Source of the DNA: Planctomycetales bacterium
GTDB taxonomy: Bacteria; Planctomycetota; Phycisphaerae; SM23-33
Assembly (NCBI GenBank): GCA_030631125.1
Contig: DAOVLS010000015.1
Coordinates: 1-16,188, forward strand
DNA: 16,188 bases
Direction of reading: 5' to 3'
Shown here: positions 1-6,834 of the stretch, one piece after another
How positions within the stretch are numbered: the stretch's first letter is position 1
How the letters are laid out: each line of letters opens with the position of its first letter
Notes under the pieces: generated by a model
The model's input: only the letters and a program-made list of their open reading frames with translations
Databases searched by the model: none
What the model was told of the DNA's origin: nothing
Translations under genes and position numbers: made by a program

Positions 1-2
1 AA

Positions 3-389
3 CCCAATATGGGCCTGGCAACCTGGAAGGGCGCGAAAGTACGCAAGGCCGACGTTACCGTCGCCAAGAACTACCTCAACGAAGATGAAATCCGAAGCCT
101 CAATCGCATTGTTACCATGTACTTGGACTACGCCGAAGACCATGCCCACCGCCGCCAGCCGCTTTACATGCGCGATTGGCGCGAAAGGCTGGATGCTTTC
201 CTGCGTTTCAACGAACGCGACATTCTGCTCAACGCGGGAAAGGTGTCAATGGAAGTCGCCCATGCCCTGGCTTTGGAGCAGTACGAGAAGTTCAACCAGC
301 GCCGGCTGATGGAAGAATCTCAAACCGAAGACGACGAATTCGAAAACCTGGCCAAACGCATCGAAAAGAAAAACAAAGAAGATGTTTAA
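3..389 (+). CDS. RhuM family protein, C-terminal part (5' end outside window)
   Basis: The reading frame is open from the window edge. The codons before the first ATG (position 9) read Pro-Asn and fit the family, in which a P-N-M-G-L-x-T-W stretch is internal, so this is a truncated view and not a true start. The visible 128 residues match the conserved C-terminal half of RhuM (virulence protein RhuM family). Recognisable blocks are a K-A-D-V-T-V-A-K-N-Y-L-N-E segment, an L-N-R-I-V-T-M-Y-L-D-Y-A-E segment, a W-x-x-x-L-D-A-F-L motif and an N-A-G-K-V-S motif, ending in a charged Glu/Lys-rich tail. RhuM proteins are named from a Salmonella pathogenicity island and are frequently found in restriction-modification and other defence neighbourhoods. 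Their biochemical role is not firmly known. The stop codon overlaps by one base the ATG of a short downstream reading frame, suggesting translational coupling. Confidence 0.85.
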   Translation, partial: PNMGLATWKGAKVRKADVTVAKNYLNEDEIRSLNRIVTMYLDYAEDHAHRRQPLYMRDWRERLDAFLRFNERDILLNAGKVSMEVAHALALEQYEKFNQRRLMEESQTEDDEFENLAKRIEKKNKEDV

Positions 390-445
390 TGAGTGAACAC
401 GACACCCGCCATGGAACGGCTAGAGAACGCCTGCCTCATCAGTGA
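389..445 (+). CDS. 18-codon leader-like reading frame between rhuM and the PIN-like gene
   Basis: The ATG at 389 overlaps the last base of the rhuM stop codon (TAATG) and opens an 18-codon frame that ends in TGA at 443-445. The next gene starts nine bases later at 455 in the same frame. The product (M-S-E-H-D-T-R-H-G-T and eight more residues) resembles no domain I can name. It could be the remnant of the N-terminus of a gene that once followed rhuM, or a coupling peptide that carries ribosomes to the next start. Coding status is uncertain. Confidence 0.3.
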   Translation: MSEHDTRHGTARERLPHQ

Positions 446-454
446 GTACCAGCA

Positions 455-1693
455 ATGGGACCAATCGCACTTTTTGACAAATCGTTCCTGCAGTCACTCA
501 GCCTTGACGAGTCCGTGTGGTTCGACCATTTCTTCATCCCCAACGTCTGTCCTCTCTTCTATGTCGAGACTCTGGCTGATCTACAGAAAGCGAAGACGCA
601 CAAGCGTACGCCCGAGGCGGAAGTGCGGATAATCGCCCAAAAGTTCCCTGAGATGAGCGGCGCGCCCTGCGCTTACCACGGTTTCTTGTGCATGAGCGAA
701 CTACTTGGTCGCCCGGTCCCGCTCGTTGCGAGGATACCGCTGATGCATGGACGGGCCGCAGTGGCGGACGGTCAGAAGGCTGTTCTCTACAGCACCTCAC
801 CGGAGGAAGATGCCTTCGCTCGCTGGCAAAGAAGCGAGTTTTCTGGGGTGGAACGCCTTTATGCTTCCATCTGGCGAGGCTCGCTGTCGGCGTTCAATCT
901 TCGAGACCTTTCTCGTGTGGCTCGAACTGCGGATGTCGCGTGGAAATCGTGCAAGGCTCTCTCGGACGCTCTGGAGCTAGCCAGAAGCTTTTTGGTGCCG
1001 GAACACAACCCGATTGACGCCCTCAGTGATTTAATGGATTTGTCCAAGGTGCCACCAGAGTGTCGAGAGTGGGTCCATCATTGCTGGAATAAGGCTGGTG
1101 GGCCACCAGTCGTTGAATACGCCCCGTACGCCTCGCACATCATGTTGATTGACCTGTTCTTTGCTGTCGCTCTTGGGGCTGATCTCATCTCCGACGAAAG
1201 GGCATCCAATCGTGTGGATATTGCGTATCTGTACTACCTCCCTTTCTGCCACATCTTCGTTTCTTCTGACCGACTGCACAGGAGGTGCACTGACTTGTTC
1301 CTACGCCCTAATCAGGAATTCGTATGGGGGCCTGATCTGAAACAGGATCTGTCGCGACTGAATGCGCACTACTCCGAACTGCCCGTCGCGACCAAGGAGG
1401 AAGGGGTGATGTCCTTTGCCCATTACCCACCAACCGAAGGGGAATATCTCGTCTCGACACTGTGGGACCGGTACCTGCCTAGCTGGCGCAACCGAGGCCG
1501 CAGAAAGCGATCACGCGATTTGCCAACGGCTGCCGAACTCAGGGATCAACTAAGGCATTTGGAGACAGCGCCCTCAGTTCCGCCAGGACAGCCCGGTTTC
1601 GACGACGTGAGCGATCTGGATATGGTTGCAAGGCAGCGCATGGTTAGGAGAAAGAAGGGCTTTTGGCATCAGGTCCCGAAGGATTTGGCGTAG
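455..1693 (+). CDS. Hypothetical protein, putative split PIN-like domain
   Basis: This 412-residue protein has no family name I recognise with certainty. The N-terminus reads I-A-L-F-D8-K-S-F, followed by F-Y-V-E38-T-L-A-D-L. Far downstream comes S-N-R-V-D255-I-A-Y, then F-V-S-S-D272-R-L-H. The order of an acidic residue after the first strand, a Glu on the next helix, and two late Asp residues around a final hydrophobic strand is how PIN-like nucleases place their metal ligands. Here about 200 residues separate the two halves. A fold with a large insertion is my inference. The C-terminal 70 residues (from about 345) are basic and low in hydrophobicity. There is no signal peptide or membrane segment. 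The start at 455 lacks a strong ribosome binding site and may rely on coupling from the preceding 18-codon frame. It lies directly after rhuM, so a defence or nucleic-acid role is plausible but unproven. Confidence 0.7.
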   Translation: MGPIALFDKSFLQSLSLDESVWFDHFFIPNVCPLFYVETLADLQKAKTHKRTPEAEVRIIAQKFPEMSGAPCAYHGFLCMSELLGRPVPLVARIPLMHGRAAVADGQKAVLYSTSPEEDAFARWQRSEFSGVERLYASIWRGSLSAFNLRDLSRVARTADVAWKSCKALSDALELARSFLVPEHNPIDALSDLMDLSKVPPECREWVHHCWNKAGGPPVVEYAPYASHIMLIDLFFAVALGADLISDERASNRVDIAYLYYLPFCHIFVSSDRLHRRCTDLFLRPNQEFVWGPDLKQDLSRLNAHYSELPVATKEEGVMSFAHYPPTEGEYLVSTLWDRYLPSWRNRGRRKRSRDLPTAAELRDQLRHLETAPSVPPGQPGFDDVSDLDMVARQRMVRRKKGFWHQVPKDLA

Positions 1694-1696
1694 TAA

Positions 1697-1776
1697 GTAG
1701 GGCAGGCAAACCTGCTCGCGGAACGAGGACAGTGTGTGTTCAGCGGGTATTCCGCGGGCCAGTTGGCCCGCCCTAC
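1697..1776. repeat. Palindromic repeat element (compound hairpin)
   Basis: An 11-bp inverted repeat with one mismatch (GTAGGGCAGGC at 1697-1707 against GCCCGCCCTAC at 1766-1776) encloses a second, perfect 8-bp hairpin with a 2-nt loop (1754-1771, arms GCGGGCCA and TGGCCCGC). It begins just after the stop of the PIN-like gene. The form fits dispersed REP-like palindromes common in planctomycete-type genomes. It may also act as a transcription end for the genes on either side, although there is no U-tract. Confidence 0.6.
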
Positions 1777-1852
1777 AAACTGCTTGAGTTGAACCTAGCA
1801 CGGGATGCAGTAGGCAAGGCGTGAGGAATAGGGGAATGGAGCAATTAATTCT

Positions 1853-2275
1853 TCAGCAGCCGCGAATAAGAGCGATGACGCCGAGGATGCCCCCGATCAG
1901 ACCTATTGGCGGACCAGCGACTTCGACGACAAAGATCAAAGGGGCGAGGAGTCGATTTCTCTTAGCCCACATCCACAATCTCGCGTGATGATCTGGATTC
2001 TTGGCGACTTCTCTGCTGGCCCGAATTTCTCTGGCAAACTGGAGGCTCCGCGATAGAGGTAAAAGGGTCTTTCCTTCGCATGCAAGGAAGATTGTTCCAT
2101 TCCACTCCCATAGGTTACGTATGATGGTGTTCAATTGCTCTAGCGTTATATTCAATTCGCTGGCGATGTCTTCACGTTTCAATTTACCATTTTCTTTGTC
2201 GCTGCGGGATTCGTTCTTCTTGCCCATAAGTATGATGAATTCTTCTTCGTCGCGATTGAGTAGCATGAAAGACAT
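1853..2275 (-). CDS. Small protein with putative winged-helix/HTH segment and C-terminal membrane anchor
   Basis: The frame is open further upstream, but the start is best placed at the second of two tandem ATGs (2275, or 2278 for the first). An AAGGA sequence lies six bases before the second ATG, and the longer versions run into a palindromic repeat. The resulting protein has 140 residues. Residues 31-63 (K-L-K-R-E-D-I-A-S-E-L-N-I, then an amphipathic helix) look like a helix-turn-helix in which K/R-E-D-I-A-x-x-L is the first helix. After a basic stretch (H-A-R-L-W-M-W-A-K-R-N-R), residues 109-137 form one long or two short hydrophobic helices split by G-P-P-I-G. The gene runs against its neighbours. 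I do not recognise a named family; a membrane-tethered regulator is one possibility. It is flanked on both sides by palindromic repeats. Confidence 0.6.
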   Translation of the reverse strand: MSFMLLNRDEEEFIILMGKKNESRSDKENGKLKREDIASELNITLEQLNTIIRNLWEWNGTIFLACEGKTLLPLSRSLQFAREIRASREVAKNPDHHARLWMWAKRNRLLAPLIFVVEVAGPPIGLIGGILGVIALIRGC

Positions 2276-2335
2276 CATACGTCCTTGCTGCATTCGGTCA
2301 AGTGGTATCCAGTTACCACGATTGATAGTCGTTTC

Positions 2336-2462
2336 CGGCGGGTGGCCTGGGCAGCTGTAGTCGCTCGTGCTACGTAGCGCCCCGTCCTCCGCAGTAGTCC
2401 CCAGGGGACTACGGAAGGTGGACGCTACTTCGCAGAGTAGCAATGGGGGGTGCCACCCGCCG
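2336..2462. repeat. Compound palindromic repeat element, about 127 bp
   Basis: Perfect 11-bp outer arms (CGGCGGGTGGC at 2336-2346 and GCCACCCGCCG at 2452-2462) enclose three further self-complementary units. These are GCTACGTAGC at 2369-2378, a 9-bp hairpin with a single-base loop at 2394-2412 (GTAGTCCCC / GGGGACTAC), and a 6-bp hairpin at 2424-2441 (GCTACT / AGTAGC). Four nested palindromes inside one frame of inverted repeats is typical of a non-autonomous, REP/MITE-like unit. It sits between the divergent starts of the small regulator-like gene and the secretion operon. Confidence 0.65.
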
Positions 2463-2489
2463 CGCCCCTGTATAAACAACGCGTCATTT

Positions 2490-2495
2490 TATAAT
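2490..2495 (+). promoter_or_regulatory. Candidate -10 element for the secretion/pilus operon
   Basis: A perfect TATAAT lies 60 bp before the ATPase start, immediately after the compound palindrome. There is no good -35 at 16-18 bp spacing (the sequence there is CTGTAT/CCTGTA inside or next to the repeat arm). This is therefore a partial promoter match, and transcription would start near 2502. Confidence 0.35.
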
Positions 2496-2555
2496 GGACT
2501 GCGTAATGCCCGTTGCTGTATTCTGCAAAGAGTGGAAAAGGGGAGGTTTTTTAAG

Positions 2556-3677
2556 ATGGGTTGCGATCAGGTCTATGATGTTGTCGCTGTGGTGGACGAC
2601 CTGTTGAGTCGGGCGGCATTGGCTGGGGCGAGCGATGTGCATTTCGAGCCGACCGGCAAGGGGCTTGTGATTAAATATCGCCTTGACGGCGCATTGAGCG
2701 TCGTTGAGAAACTTCCGCAGACACTGGCAGAGAACGTGATTTCCCGGCTTAAGGTGCTCGGCGGGCTGTTGACCTATCGCAACGACATCCCCCAGGAAGG
2801 CAGAATCGACCGGCGCGACGGATACGGTAAGGACGTAACCGACCAGCGTCTGGCGGTTTTTCCGACCATCCACGGCCAACGGGCGGTTGTGCGGTTCTTC
2901 TACGAGGAGAAGTTTCTGGTCGATCTCGACGAACTCGGTCTGCCGGAGGTCATCCTCGCGGCAATGAAGCGGATCGCCGCGGCCAGCCAGGGCCTGCTGC
3001 TGCTGACGGGTCCCGCCGGCAGCGGCAAGAGCACCACGCTGGCTGCCATGCTCCGCTATATCCTGCGGAAATACCCCGGCAAGAGCATCGTAACGCTCGA
3101 AGACCCCGTCGAGCGGCGGATCGAGGGCGTTACGCAGGTCCAGATTTCCCCCCACGGCAGGATGACCTTCCCCGTCGCGCTCCGCTCGCTGCTGCGGCAG
3201 GACCCGGAGGTTCTGATGATAGGCGAGATACGTGACGCCGAGACAGCCGGTATCGCAATCGAGGCAGCCCTTACCGGCCACCTGCTGATGAGCACGATGC
3301 ACAGCGGCACGCCCGCCGGCGCGCTGCTTCGGCTGCTGGAGATGGGAATCGAACCGTACCAGGTAACCTCCAGCGTCTCTGCCGTCCTGAATCAGCGACT
3401 TATCAGGAAAATCTGCGAGCATTGCGGGCGGCCCGAAGGGTGCGAGCAGTGCTTCAATACGGGTTTTAGCGGCAGGATGCTCATTGCCGAGTTTGTCCGC
3501 CTCGACGGCGAATTGCGAAAGGCTGTCCTTGACAGGGCCGACGCCGAAACGCTGGAAGAAATCCTTGGCCGGAGAGGGCACATGAACATGTTCCAGAACG
3601 GTATGAGGCTGGTGAACGAAGGTCTGACCACGCAGGCGGAATTGAACCGCGTCTGCGGATTGGAAGAAGAGGCGTAG
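2556..3677 (+). CDS. GspE/PilB-type secretion/pilus assembly ATPase
   Basis: The start at 2556 is chosen because GGGGAGG lies nine bases upstream; the frame is open further back, but that part overlaps the palindromic repeat. The 373-residue product powers pseudopilus or pilus assembly from the cytoplasm. Visible elements in order are an N2-type domain with S-D-V-H-F-E-P (26-32) and Y-R-x-D-G (41-45), Walker A G-P-A-G-S-G-K-S-T (152-160), the Asp box L-E-D-P-V-E (181-186), Walker B with I-G-E-I-R-D (222-227), and the His box T-G-H-L-L-M-S-T-M-H (240-249). A tetracysteine motif C287-x2-C290 and C296-x2-C299 follows. Family members usually separate the two Cys pairs by roughly 30-45 residues; here only five intervene. 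The protein lacks the N-terminal N1/MshEN domain of full-length GspE (500 residues or more). It is the first gene of an operon with two gspF-like and three prepilin-like genes. Confidence 0.93.
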   Translation: MGCDQVYDVVAVVDDLLSRAALAGASDVHFEPTGKGLVIKYRLDGALSVVEKLPQTLAENVISRLKVLGGLLTYRNDIPQEGRIDRRDGYGKDVTDQRLAVFPTIHGQRAVVRFFYEEKFLVDLDELGLPEVILAAMKRIAAASQGLLLLTGPAGSGKSTTLAAMLRYILRKYPGKSIVTLEDPVERRIEGVTQVQISPHGRMTFPVALRSLLRQDPEVLMIGEIRDAETAGIAIEAALTGHLLMSTMHSGTPAGALLRLLEMGIEPYQVTSSVSAVLNQRLIRKICEHCGRPEGCEQCFNTGFSGRMLIAEFVRLDGELRKAVLDRADAETLEEILGRRGHMNMFQNGMRLVNEGLTTQAELNRVCGLEEEA

Positions 3678-3685
3678 TTGTAGCT

Positions 3686-3759
3686 GTAGGCTGGGACGAA
3701 GTCCCACCTTTCACTTGATAGAGGAAGGTGGGACTCCGCTTCGTTCCGTCCCAGCCTAC
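3686..3759. repeat. Palindromic repeat inside the operon, between gspE- and gspF-like genes
   Basis: Inverted arms at 3686-3710 and 3725-3759 pair as GTAGGCTGGGAC / GTCCCAGCCTAC (outer) and AGTCCCACCTT / AAGGTGGGACT (inner). An 11-12 base asymmetric bulge lies in the right arm and the loop is about 14 nt. It occupies nearly all of the 106-bp gap between the ATPase stop (3677) and the next start (3784), whereas all later gene junctions in the operon overlap or are only a few bases. It is probably a REP-like mobile palindrome. In RNA it would form a strong hairpin that could stabilise or attenuate the upstream message. Confidence 0.75.
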
Positions 3760-3783
3760 GGATTGGATGAGGCAGGTGAAATA

Positions 3784-4977
3784 ATGGCGACATTCGAATA
3801 CCAGGCGTTGACGGCAGCGGGCAGGCTCGTCAAGGGCACGGTCGAGGCCGATTCACGCCATGAAGCGAGTTTCATGCTCCAGGATATGTCCCTTTCGGTC
3901 AACTCGATCGACAAGGCCCGCAGGCCCGTTCCGAAAACGCCCATCGGAAGAAGCGAGTTCCTCCTGTTCAACGAACAACTGGCCTCCATCGCCAGGGCGG
4001 GCATCCCGCTGGAAAGGTCGCTGCGGGCGTTGTCGCGGGACGTCGCCTCGAAGCGGATGCAGCGGCTGATAGATTCGGTCGCCGATGACCTGGAGGCCGG
4101 CGCGAGCGTCGAAGAGGCGTTCGAAAAGCGCAAACAATACTTCCCGCCGCTCTACGGGCGGATTATCAAAGCCGGCGTCAGTTCGGGACGGCTCAGCGAG
4201 ATGCTCGCCAGTCTCAACCGGCATCTGGAGATCGCAGGGCGGACACGAAGGATTATCTTCGAGGCGGTCTGCTATCCTGCCGTCGTGCTGTCGCTGGCGG
4301 CGGTTATTCTGACTGCGATGCTCGTATTTGTGGTTCCGCAGTACGCTTTAATGTACGGAAGTTACGGGTACGAACATCTGCCGACGGCAACCAGGCTGCT
4401 GTTTAAGGCGGCTGATAACGTCGGATATATCTGGGCGGGCGTCGGAATCGCCGCCGTGGTCTTCGTTCTGCTGAAGGTGCTGCTTGGGATATCCCCCGAA
4501 GGGCGGCGATTCAAGGAAAGGATCGTATTGTCCCTTCCGGTGATAGGGCGGATATATCACGCCTCGACGCTCGGAAGGATGGCCGACGCGATGGCGACAC
4601 TGGTGGCGGCAGAGTGTGACATGCCTGACTGCCTGCGTCTTGGCGCCGACGCCGCCGGAAGCGAAACGATGAAATTCCAGTGCAATGAATTGGCCGGCAG
4701 GATCGAACAGGGCGACGACATCCTCGATGCGGCGACAGGCTGTACGGTTCTGCCGCAACTGTTTCTCTATTCCGTTCAGTTGGGATTGCAGCGGAACGAA
4801 CTGGAGGACAACCTGCACAGCCTGGCAGAGATGTACACCCGCCAGGCGCAGACCAACCAGGGAAGGCTCCAGGCGCTGCTGCTTCCGGTGCTGCTTATAT
4901 TCGCCGGCGCGATTGTCGCCCTGGGCGTCCTGGCGCTGTTCTCGCCGCTGACTCGGATGATATCACAGATAAGGTAA
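3784..4977 (+). CDS. GspF/PilC-type inner-membrane platform protein
   Basis: The 397-residue product starts at ATG 3784, preceded by AGGTGAAATA. The N-terminus M-A-T-F-E-Y-Q-A-L-T-A-A-G is the standard GspF/PilC opening (F-x-Y-x-A-x-x-x-x-G). Two T2SSF domains follow, at about residues 58-185 (F-N-E-Q-L-A-S-I-A-R-A-G-I-P-L) and 262-390 (L-G-R-M-A-D-A-M-A-T-L). Three hydrophobic segments lie near 163-185, 217-236 and 366-388, as in the family. GspF is the polytopic inner-membrane platform that couples the GspE ATPase to pseudopilin extraction. Length is normal for the family. An upstream in-frame extension to 3715 exists, but it reads through the palindromic repeat and is not credible as coding. 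Its stop is five bases before the next gene. Confidence 0.93.
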   Translation: MATFEYQALTAAGRLVKGTVEADSRHEASFMLQDMSLSVNSIDKARRPVPKTPIGRSEFLLFNEQLASIARAGIPLERSLRALSRDVASKRMQRLIDSVADDLEAGASVEEAFEKRKQYFPPLYGRIIKAGVSSGRLSEMLASLNRHLEIAGRTRRIIFEAVCYPAVVLSLAAVILTAMLVFVVPQYALMYGSYGYEHLPTATRLLFKAADNVGYIWAGVGIAAVVFVLLKVLLGISPEGRRFKERIVLSLPVIGRIYHASTLGRMADAMATLVAAECDMPDCLRLGADAAGSETMKFQCNELAGRIEQGDDILDAATGCTVLPQLFLYSVQLGLQRNELEDNLHSLAEMYTRQAQTNQGRLQALLLPVLLIFAGAIVALGVLALFSPLTRMISQIR

Positions 4978-4982
4978 CGGAC

Positions 4983-6422
4983 ATGATTCCTCTAGCGATC
5001 ATCCTGGTGCTTGCTGTGCTCGTGTACCTGGCCGTCAGGTCGCCGGGCATAGCCCTGCTGTCGTCCCTTATCGCCACTATCGCGGCGGTTATCGCTTTTG
5101 GTTCTCTGGACAGCGCCGCCGGTGCGGCGGCCTCCTTCCTGCTGTTTTTCCCGACGACCTGCCTGGCGATCATCCTGACCAGGGGCTTGCCCGACGCCGA
5201 CAGCACCGCCCAGACCGTTGCGAAGTGGGCCTTTATTATTTTTGGATTCAGTGTTGCGGCGATGGTGGGGTTTTCCCTGGGAGGACCAGGCAGCGTTTTC
5301 GGCATTATGTTCCTCATCTTGTTTTTCGGGATGATTATCTCTTACCTGCTGAAGTCCCGCGACGCGATTACCGTTTATATTGTCTCGACTATCGGCGCTT
5401 GCATGAGGCAGAACCTTCCCCTGGCCCAGGCGCTGGAATCCGCCGCTGCCGGCCGGACCGATAAGCGGGTGCGAATCCTCGAAGGTATCGCAATGTATCT
5501 CACGCAGGGAAACCCGCTGAGCACGGCCATTCGTCTGGGATACCGCAAGTGCCCCGGTTACGTTACGGGTCTGATTATCGCCGCAGAACGCATCGACCAG
5601 GTTCCCGCTGCGATTATGAGCCTCGAAAAGGATATGACCAAAAAGGCACAGGACGGCGCATTGTTCAAGCCGGTCCAGCCTTGGTATCCGGTAGTACTGA
5701 TTTTCTTCGCGCTTATGCTGCTGTCGGGCATGATGGTCTTCATCCTGCCGAAATTCCAGGACATTTTCGAGCGTTTCGGCGGCTCGGAACTGCCCGCGAT
5801 AACACGGGCGCTTATGGGCTTTCAGGACTACTGCTGGCCGCTGTTCCCCTCGCTGTTTTTGCTCTTCCTGGTTGCGGTTCCCGTGTGGATTTATGTGAAG
5901 TTCCGCCCGCGCCGTCCCGAAAACCCACGCATGTTTTCGACTATCGGCGATTTCGTCAAATGGCATCTGCCGGGACTGCGATGGTTCGAGCGAAACTATT
6001 CCCTGCTGCACACAGCCGAGCTGCTTCGCTTTTCGCTCAACGCCGGCGCTACCATCGACGAGGCAATCGCCAACACGCTCGTCCTTGACGTCAACGGGCA
6101 TTTCAGGGAACGCCTGGCCCGGTGGCAGGACAAGGTTCTGCAAGGCATGGATGTTTCCGCCGCCGCTGCCGAGGTCGGCCTGCCTGACGCGCTGGTGTGG
6201 GCGTTCGATGGGAAACTCAACCCCGGTAATACGCCGACGATCCTGGAAACCGTCGAAAAGACCTGCCGGTCGAACTATAATTATCGCGCGAACCTGGCCA
6301 AAATGATCCTCTGGCCATGGACTACGATCATGGTGGGCGCTTTTGTCGGGTTCATAGCAATCGGTATATTCATGCCGCTTGTATCGATAATCCGCATCAC
6401 TGCCGCCGGGGTGCTGCCGTGA
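4983..6422 (+). CDS. Second GspF-like protein with an added N-terminal membrane module
   Basis: This 479-residue protein starts five bases after the first gspF-like gene. It carries five predicted membrane segments before the recognisable region, near residues 2-18, 22-40, 46-66, 82-99 and 104-123. Two diverged T2SSF domains follow. The first has I-G-A-C-M-R-Q-N-L-P-L-A-Q-A-L (137-151) and ends in a membrane segment W-Y-P-V-V-L-I-F-F-A-L-M-L-L (234-247). The second has H-T-A-E-L-L-R-F-S-L-N-A-G-A (343-356) and ends in a membrane segment at about 441-468. Another hydrophobic stretch lies at 286-304. Standard GspF/PilC proteins have three membrane segments and about 400 residues, so the N-terminal block is an addition. 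Two platform proteins in one operon suggest a heteromeric platform, by analogy with archaeal-like Tad systems (TadB and TadC), although this pair is GspF-like in layout. The 3' end overlaps the next start by four bases (GTGA). Confidence 0.85.
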   Translation: MIPLAIILVLAVLVYLAVRSPGIALLSSLIATIAAVIAFGSLDSAAGAAASFLLFFPTTCLAIILTRGLPDADSTAQTVAKWAFIIFGFSVAAMVGFSLGGPGSVFGIMFLILFFGMIISYLLKSRDAITVYIVSTIGACMRQNLPLAQALESAAAGRTDKRVRILEGIAMYLTQGNPLSTAIRLGYRKCPGYVTGLIIAAERIDQVPAAIMSLEKDMTKKAQDGALFKPVQPWYPVVLIFFALMLLSGMMVFILPKFQDIFERFGGSELPAITRALMGFQDYCWPLFPSLFLLFLVAVPVWIYVKFRPRRPENPRMFSTIGDFVKWHLPGLRWFERNYSLLHTAELLRFSLNAGATIDEAIANTLVLDVNGHFRERLARWQDKVLQGMDVSAAAAEVGLPDALVWAFDGKLNPGNTPTILETVEKTCRSNYNYRANLAKMILWPWTTIMVGAFVGFIAIGIFMPLVSIIRITAAGVLP

Positions 6423-6832
6423 AAGATATTCGTTCGACAATTCGTTATCGCTCCGCGTCCCGGACCGGGCGCACCGGCGGGTGGCTGCTGGTGGAGGTTA
6501 TCGTATCACTGGCCGTTCTGGGAATACTGGCAACGGTCCTGGCCGTTGCGCAGAGCACCTCGGCCAGGTTGAATAAGCATATCCTGCTCCGTCAGCGCTG
6601 CCTGGCCGCCGGACAGGCGCAACTGGACAGCATCGTTGCAACCGGCAAGCCTATCAGCGACAAAGACCTCAAGCGCCTCTGGCCCGGCGTGCGGGTCGAA
6701 GTGAATACCGAACCGGGCAAAGGCGACTGGGCCGGACTGACAAGGCTTCAGGTAACCGCCGAGGCGACTGCCGGCGGAAGGAATATAAAGGTTACATTGT
6801 GCAGATACGTAATCGACAAGGCGACGCAATAA
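6419..6832 (+). CDS. Prepilin-like protein (minor pseudopilin, GspI/PilV-like)
   Basis: The start is GTG at 6419, overlapping the TGA of the previous gene, which implies translational coupling; the frame has no better start in the gap. The 137-residue product has a positively charged leader and a type III prepilin signal: G21 | W22-L-L-V-E26, followed by an unbroken hydrophobic helix (V-I-V-S-L-A-V-L-G-I-L-A-T-V). Gly at -1 and Glu at +5 are the residues needed for prepilin peptidase cleavage and for subunit docking. Trp at +1 is unusual, as most have Phe or another methylated residue. The C-terminal part is a small beta-rich region. The short length and its place before two more prepilin-like genes fit a minor pseudopilin. 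The exact GspH/I/J assignment is not decided. Confidence 0.8.
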   Translation: MKDIRSTIRYRSASRTGRTGGWLLVEVIVSLAVLGILATVLAVAQSTSARLNKHILLRQRCLAAGQAQLDSIVATGKPISDKDLKRLWPGVRVEVNTEPGKGDWAGLTRLQVTAEATAGGRNIKVTLCRYVIDKATQ

Positions 6833-6834
6833 CA

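Noticed and set aside
2484..3707. Long reverse-strand open frame (407 codons) opposite the ATPase gene
   Set aside because: It mirrors the GspE-like gene, has no domain, and is a by-product of GC-rich codon use on the forward strand.
3715..3783. Upstream extension of the first GspF-like protein
   Set aside because: It is encoded by the right arm of the palindromic repeat and the N-terminus at 3784 is the canonical family start.
4992..6440. Long reverse-strand open frame (482 codons) opposite the second GspF-like gene
   Set aside because: It is rich in Arg, Gln, His and Gly with no hydrophobic pattern or motif; the forward strand clearly encodes a membrane protein.
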